Assembly (NCBI RefSeq): GCF_003439925.1
Contig: NZ_QQRR01000004.1
Location: 1-64,000 of the forward strand
Direction of reading: 5' to 3'
Origin: Haloprofundus halophilus
GTDB taxonomy: Archaea > Halobacteriota > Halobacteria > Halobacteriales > Haloferacaceae
Length of the DNA: 64,000 nt
The translations under genes were made by a program, and so were the position numbers. Positions within the stretch are counted from its first letter, which is position 1. The number at the start of each line of letters is the position of its first letter. Of this stretch, positions 59,618-64,000 are shown in pieces. The notes beneath the pieces are model-generated. The model searched no databases. It saw only the letters and a program-made list of their open reading frames with translations, and was not told the origin of the DNA.

Positions 59618-60760
59618 TTATACGTCTTTCACGGTATAACTGGTGTTGTTTGCGACCCGCCAGAAGGGGTATCCGTATGCAGGCCGGCCCTTCTTACCAC
59701 TGGACCCGCATCCGGAGTAAGACCCACTGTCTTCCGATCCAGTCAGTGAGCCCGCGATGAGGTTGTCACCGCCAGACTTCTCCCACCAGAATGGTCCTCC
59801 GGAATCGCCCTCTCGAACGTAGTCCGGAACACCGTACTTAGTTGCACTACCGAACATCTTCACACATCCTGAATAGTATGAGGCACCTCCACCTTTGACA
59901 TATGCATCTTGCTTCCCCGAAATGATTCCCTGGAACTGTAGCGTTCCTTGCTCGCCCTGAATCGACTCCATCCCGTTCTGTGTGGCATAGCCGTCGATAG
60001 TGACGTCCCCTTCGTTGAAGGCAACTGTGTTGTCGTACGAGCTATCGTTATCGTTGACGACAACCCAGTCATGCGTCTTATGACCATCGGCGGTGTCGCC
60101 GAGGCGCGATCCGTTTGCGTCCGCCATTCCATCGGTCGCCACCTGACAATCTCCGTTGTTAAGAACGTGGTTTGCGGTGTACATATACTCGTTATCGTTG
60201 GAATCCCAGACCTTGAAGCCGGCAGTACCCCGATAGTTCGAGTTTGTGTCCGTAATCTCTAAACCGCCGGGGAAGGGCGACTGGACCGTATCGTCACCAC
60301 AATCAACGTTTAGATTAATGAACTCCCCATCCATCTCCCGGACGTTGATCTGTGTCTCTCTAAATCCGGTGGGTACCTGGATTGGTGCCTCACTCGTAGA
60401 TTCAGGAAGTGCCTCTCGCTTTGCGTCCGAAGTACCCGGAACAACGGCTATTTCGGGTTGGGCAAGACGGGTTCCCCCAATTGACTGTTCTGTAGCAACA
60501 TACGACACTGACCCGACGTGGGGGACCGTCTTGTAGACCTTCGACAAGGAATCGGTCACCTTACGAATCTGACGTTGGTGTTGCAGCCACTTTTTCGGGA
60601 CTGTCTTGGTCGAAACAGCTTTGTGGTTGTGTCCTGCCCGCCCTGCAACGATTCGCGTTTGTCTATTCTGAGAGCCAGCGACTGCGCGTCCAGTCATCAG
60701 GCCCGTGATACCCACTCCTGCTGTTACAATCACTGACCGTCTGGATAATTTGTGATTCAT
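59618..60760 (-). CDS. Tat-exported trypsin-like serine protease
   Basis: A 380-residue protein. The Tat signal is LSRRSVIVTAGVGITGLMTG (RR at 7-8). A propeptide-like region follows (about 30-130). The catalytic domain has the His box NEYMYTANHVLNNGDC, the Asp box HDWVVVNDNDSS and the Ser box VREGDSGGPFWWEK (Ser at about 320), the complete triad of S1 (chymotrypsin/streptogrisin-like) proteases. Cysteine pairs around these boxes suggest disulfides. It would act outside the cell. Codon use is AT-richer than the window average, and IS debris surrounds it. Confidence 0.82.
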   Translation of the reverse strand: MNHKLSRRSVIVTAGVGITGLMTGRAVAGSQNRQTRIVAGRAGHNHKAVSTKTVPKKWLQHQRQIRKVTDSLSKVYKTVPHVGSVSYVATEQSIGGTRLAQPEIAVVPGTSDAKREALPESTSEAPIQVPTGFRETQINVREMDGEFINLNVDCGDDTVQSPFPGGLEITDTNSNYRGTAGFKVWDSNDNEYMYTANHVLNNGDCQVATDGMADANGSRLGDTADGHKTHDWVVVNDNDSSYDNTVAFNEGDVTIDGYATQNGMESIQGEQGTLQFQGIISGKQDAYVKGGGASYYSGCVKMFGSATKYGVPDYVREGDSGGPFWWEKSGGDNLIAGSLTGSEDSGSYSGCGSSGKKGRPAYGYPFWRVANNTSYTVKDV

Positions 60761-60826
60761 TCAATTTAATCAATATAGAAGGGGTTTTAATTCTTTGGGA
60801 GTATAGGATAGAATAGGATTTTGGCT

Positions 60827-61039
60827 CTATCTACGGCTTCGATATACGAGTCCGAGAACTAAGGAGAGTATCAGGGTTAGTAATGCGGCTCCAAGATATG
60901 CAATGTTTGGCGAACATTCAGATCCCATCGTGCACATCTGGAACTGGAAGGCAAAGTACACAAGAACGACTGTAAACACGACACTAAGCCCGGAACCGAC
61001 ACCAGCTGCAACGCCCAACTTCGAGTTTTCTGGCATCAA
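60827..61039 (-). CDS. Small two-segment membrane protein
   Basis: A 70-residue protein with hydrophobic segments AGVGSGLSVVFTVVLVYFAF and IAYLGAALLTLILSLVLGLV and a short Cys-containing loop (MCTMGSECSPN) between them. It lies about 65 bp downstream of the protease gene on the same strand. The function is unknown. Confidence 0.45.
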   Translation of the reverse strand: MMPENSKLGVAAGVGSGLSVVFTVVLVYFAFQFQMCTMGSECSPNIAYLGAALLTLILSLVLGLVYRSRR

Positions 61040-61529
61040 TTTCTCTAATTTGATCGGATGTAATTAAATGTATCGTGTGGATGTGGATACTGCTTCGGGC
61101 GTGTTCTACCAATTCGTATAGCAACCGCTGTCGTAGTGTGTAATGGACTACACTCAGGCGGAGATTGTCGAGGTCGTCTTCACGCTCCCCCCCGGTGCAC
61201 ACTTCGCACGCGGTCGCCCAAACGGGATGGCATACGAGCCAGTTCACGTTTGAGACTACCAGACCCGCACATCTAGCTAACGGCTGTTTCAGTGACGCGG
61301 TGTCGATTTAATAGGATTTCAACAGGTCCTATTTCCCCCTAATTTACTCTTGAGCCCGGTGAATCTAGGTTCGCTTGTCGTCACCGCCTCGTCTGTCGAT
61401 GTTACTCTTGAGTATAGCGTGTGAGAGTCCAATGGTCCCCGTGCTTGCCAATAGCAAGGCCGAACACGCCTGTCTCCAAACTGCAATACGGCCTGATGAT
61501 ATCCTACACTCCCCGAATATCCGATACGT
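61040..61529. other. 490-bp IS-flanked gap
   Basis: There is no supported gene. A short frame at 61143-61253 (36 codons) is weak. The right part contains ATAGGATTTCAACAGGTCCT near 61310, probably the left end or lost 5' part of the transposase unit that follows. Confidence 0.3.
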
Positions 61530-62300
61530 TTGCCATTTCGATTGAGTTCGAGAAACGCTTGGAACGGGGAGCCAACTAAGAACCATCCCGAACGAGCGTT
61601 CAAATACGCGACACTCTCGATTGTTGGGCAGAACGCCCCATTCTTACTGGCTATCGAACCAGTGCGAGAAAGTTCACCGTGGGACGAGAACCCGCCGAAC
61701 CGAATTCACCGAATGGTTCGTCGACTCGTACGACGGGCGAAGGAACTCGTTCCTATCGAGACGGTGCTGTGCGACCGCGAATTCGACTCGATGGATGTGT
61801 TCCAGACGCTGTCGAACCTCAACGTGAATTATCTCATTCCGAAGCGTATCACCAGCACCGAGCGAGCTGCGTTGGCGCAGATGGAGGATGATGGGGAGAA
61901 CGTCGCTGTTGAATCGGCAACAGTCCACGTTGAGTCAGGGTCGCACGCGATGCAATTCCTGTACGTCCCGACTACGAACGGCGAGAGTACAGCGATCTTT
62001 GCGACGAATGTCGCCGTGGGACCTGAAAACGCAGAGTCGTTCTGTCGACGCTACAGTAGTAGATGGTGGATCGAGAGTAAATACAAGTCGATCAAGCACG
62101 ATTTCCTGGCGAAAACCTCGTCGAGAGATTACCGTGTTCGACTGTTCTACTTCGTCTTCGCTGGATTGCTGTACAACATCTGGCGACTCACTGATTTTCT
62201 GTTAAGAGCTGGTGTCGGTGAGGAGATGGACAACGCACCCGTGTTGACTGCGGGGGAATGCGTTGAGCTGGTTGCTTCAGCGCTGATTCCGCCGGACTAA
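61530..62300 (+). pseudogene. 5'-truncated IS4-like transposase
   Basis: About 240 codons of the C-terminal two thirds of a transposase: FKYATLSIVGQNAPFLLAIE (end of the first Asp block lost), ETVLCDREFDSMDVFQTLSN (second Asp), RRYSSRWWIESKYKSIKHDF (Glu with the W-I-E...Y-x-x-K signature). The first 25 codons of the open frame are not transposase-like, and the N-terminal domain is missing, so the copy cannot be active. Its last codons and 3' flank recur at 30.72-30.96 kb, and the flank recurs at 52.47-52.69 kb. Confidence 0.7.
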
Positions 62301-62339
62301 GCAGCAGAAAGACTCGGTCAGCCTTTCGTGAGTGGCAAC

Positions 62340-62530
62340 GCTAAAGAGATGTGGAAGAAGTCGTTCGTTTTCTGACAACCATCCAACAGTGACCGAGATC
62401 TCCGTCACTTCTTCTCTTAGTGCGCCCTGTGGTATCCCGATGAAAAGCAAATTTGTCCTGAAAATAGGCCATCCTCCGAAACTGTGTTTCTTCACAACCT
62501 CGGAGGATGGTTTTGATGCGTGCCTTCTAT
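62340..62530. mobile_element. Back-to-back IS ends with 11-bp terminal inverted repeats
   Basis: CCATCCTCCGA (62469-62479) and TCGGAGGATGG (62500-62510) form an 11-bp inverted repeat separated by 20 bp. The left copy ends the transposase unit at 61530; the right copy starts a block identical to that at 58860-58905. Two element ends thus abut head to head. Confidence 0.6.
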
Positions 62531-62790
62531 TCTCCGGAACTATCTGTGAAAGAGGAGCTTTCTTTCGGTTCTGATTTTATATCACTCAGAAGACCTTTCT
62601 GAACGATATTCACTGTGGCCGTCCACTAATCACCAGACGAAAGCCTACCCAGATGAATCGGATGTGAAAATAAGGCACGCATCACAACCTAAACTCCGAG
62701 ACTCTGATTTCTTGATTCTCGTCTTCATTGGGTCAGAGACTTCGAACCAGTATCTAGCAAGGCACAAGTACCGAATTCAGCGAGAAAGAA

Positions 62791-64000
62791 TCAGTTTTTG
62801 TTTATACGTGACAGCAGGTTTTCACTCCTGTCTTTGGCCTCATCTCGAGAGATACCTTCGTCGACGTAACGCTCGATGACACGAGCACGAATCTGGCCCT
62901 GATCCAGCGTCTCACGAAGTTCGATGTACCCGTTCTCTTCAAGATACGTCTCCAGCTCGTTCGCCTTACTGCTATAGAACCCGCTTATTTCGTTGTGCAA
63001 GGCCTCAACGATCTGCCTGCCATCGCCATTGACTGACTCAGCAAGTTCACTAACCTCGTCGATGAAGTTACTGCTTACGGCGCCAGAGGCTTCGAAAACC
63101 TCTCGATCAACGGGCTCGCCACGACCAACCTTCCAGGCGTCGACGAACTCGTTCAGCGCCGCGGCATTCTCTTCTACTACCGTTACCTGTTCGGAATCAA
63201 CTGAGGAGAGGTCTCCGTTGCCCCACTGCAGCAGGTTATTCAGCTGCCCCCAGTGCTCGATCCCGAGCTCCAAGAGTTGATGAAGGGTTTCGACATCGTC
63301 GACTACGTACCACAGGTGCGCCGTCCCGACGCCACGGTGCGGATTGAACGAATCCACCTTGAGTTCGTCTCCATACGAGGAATGGTCGTGACCGTCGGGA
63401 CTGGGGGACTTCGGAGTGAACGACTCGATAGAGTCCAGATCGGGGATATGAACGGAGTCGTCGACATCGCGAACCGTTGCAAGGTCGATGATTTCGTGGT
63501 TGACGCTGTTCGTACTCTCTAGTGCAGCAGTCCACTTCGCCACTTCGTCGCCCTGTGCGGTGAAATAGAAGACCTGCCGACCGTTCCGGGCGAGTTCGAT
63601 CGTCGACTCGATGATCGTCTTCGCCCTGCGGTCGTCGGTGTTGGCAAGCGTCTCGTCGAGGAGGAGTGGAATCCGAACGCCCTGTTCCTGCTGTTCCACG
63701 AAGGCGATTCGAACGGCGAGTAAGACCTGCACCCGAGTACCGCTCGAAAGCTCGTCGAGCGCGAGTCCCTTCTGTTTGGATTCGTCGAACGCACGGAACT
63801 CGGCTTCGGCCTCATCGAAGTCCAACCGATACCGGCCGCGAGTGATCGTCGTCAGGATTTCACGAGCACGCTCGAAGACGTCCGGGCGACTAGTCTCCAT
63901 CGTCGCCTCCTGAACGTGATCCACCAGCACGTCGCCGACCATCGCAGCACAGTCGGCCTCGAGTTGGTCTTTCAGATCATCGAGCGCCCGATCACGCTCC
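62791..64000 (-). CDS. YhaN/Rad50-like ATPase, C-terminal part (runs off the window)
   Basis: The open minus-strand frame continues to the window edge; the N-terminal Walker A and coiled coil lie outside. What is visible: a head domain with ERAREILTTITRGRYRLDFD, the signature motif LSSGTRVQVLLAVRIAFVEQ, Walker B PLLLDETLANTDDRRAKTII and QVFYFTAQGDEVAKW, matching YhaN/SbcC-type ATPases. After these come about 210 extra residues with helical segments (TLHQLLELGIEHWGQLNNLL, VVEENAAALNEFVDAW) that are not part of the usual ATPase head. The partner, usually a nuclease or phosphoesterase, is not in the window. In this setting a defence or repair role is possible. Confidence 0.7.
   Translation of the reverse strand, partial: ERDRALDDLKDQLEADCAAMVGDVLVDHVQEATMETSRPDVFERAREILTTITRGRYRLDFDEAEAEFRAFDESKQKGLALDELSSGTRVQVLLAVRIAFVEQQEQGVRIPLLLDETLANTDDRRAKTIIESTIELARNGRQVFYFTAQGDEVAKWTAALESTNSVNHEIIDLATVRDVDDSVHIPDLDSIESFTPKSPSPDGHDHSSYGDELKVDSFNPHRGVGTAHLWYVVDDVETLHQLLELGIEHWGQLNNLLQWGNGDLSSVDSEQVTVVEENAAALNEFVDAWKVGRGEPVDREVFEASGAVSSNFIDEVSELAESVNGDGRQIVEALHNEISGFYSSKANELETYLEENGYIELRETLDQGQIRARVIERYVDEGISRDEAKDRSENLLSRINKN

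Noticed and set aside
61143-61253. 36-codon ORF with ATG near IS debris
   Set aside because: The sequence is protein-like for only a few residues and has no promoter or Shine-Dalgarno support.

Overview
This window is a piece of a haloarchaeal (class Halobacteria) plasmid, megaplasmid or integrated plasmid. The predicted proteins are strongly acidic. Promoters are archaeal TATA boxes about 25-30 nt upstream of (often leaderless) starts. There is a TFB-type transcription factor, an Orc1/Cdc6 initiator flanked by origin-box repeats, Tat-type signal peptides, and many small CxxC zinc proteins typical of halophilic archaea. No rRNA, tRNA or CRISPR array was recognised.

0.2-15.4 kb: a dense DNA-processing and ubiquitin-like cluster that reads as a defence island. 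On the minus strand, a four-gene operon encodes a small ubiquitin-like protein, an E2-fold protein without any cysteine, a JAB (JAMM) peptidase-E1 fusion, and a DEAD-box helicase with a C-terminal DUF1998-type four-cysteine domain. Next come a phospholipase-D-like/P-loop ATPase fusion, a plus-strand OB/PolB-type 3'-5' exonuclease, and a three-gene AddAB-like module (UvrD helicase-nuclease, stand-alone Fe-S nuclease, AddB-like protein) with stop/start overlaps. This combination is the best candidate for an undescribed system.

15.5-30.6 kb: a mosaic accessory region. It holds an AAA/DUF4143-like ATPase, broken genes joined together (a TumE-like toxin with a truncated partner, and HTH and DUF6884 fragments), an HTH/nucleotidyltransferase pair, an OB-fold ssDNA-binding protein, two unknown genes (one a probable PD-(D/E)XK nuclease), a TFB and a probable HTH/TumE toxin-antitoxin pair.

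30.7-44.2 kb: a plasmid-mobilome module of small genes (DUF6166-, DUF7389-, DUF6610-, DUF6788-type, ArdC, SWIM, PD-(D/E)XK_4) plus a NikR-like regulator divergent from an MFS transporter. Ten genes in 29.8-39.9 kb have a T5-6 run followed by a GC hairpin just before the start codon. The stem sequences differ but pairing is kept, and in four cases the 3' arm contains or abuts the GGAGG Shine-Dalgarno sequence. Four TTAACCAAC/GTTGGTTAA inverted repeats precede genes of the same module.

44.2-55.9 kb: replication and maintenance. The orc1/cdc6 gene has six origin boxes at 42-43 bp spacing on its 3' side and more on its 5' side. A perfect 27-bp inverted pair of boxes encloses an AT-rich stretch (46.59-46.98 kb), the probable origin. 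Then come a primase-like C-terminal fragment, a P-loop helicase-like protein, two exported proteins, a ParA cassette with a roughly 250-bp centromere-like array of 8-bp units, and a tyrosine recombinase.

55.9-64 kb: insertion-sequence debris (one intact DDE transposase, an IS1595-type fragment, back-to-back IS ends sharing an 11-bp terminal repeat), a Tat-exported trypsin-like protease, and the C-terminal part of a YhaN/Rad50-like ATPase that runs off the window.
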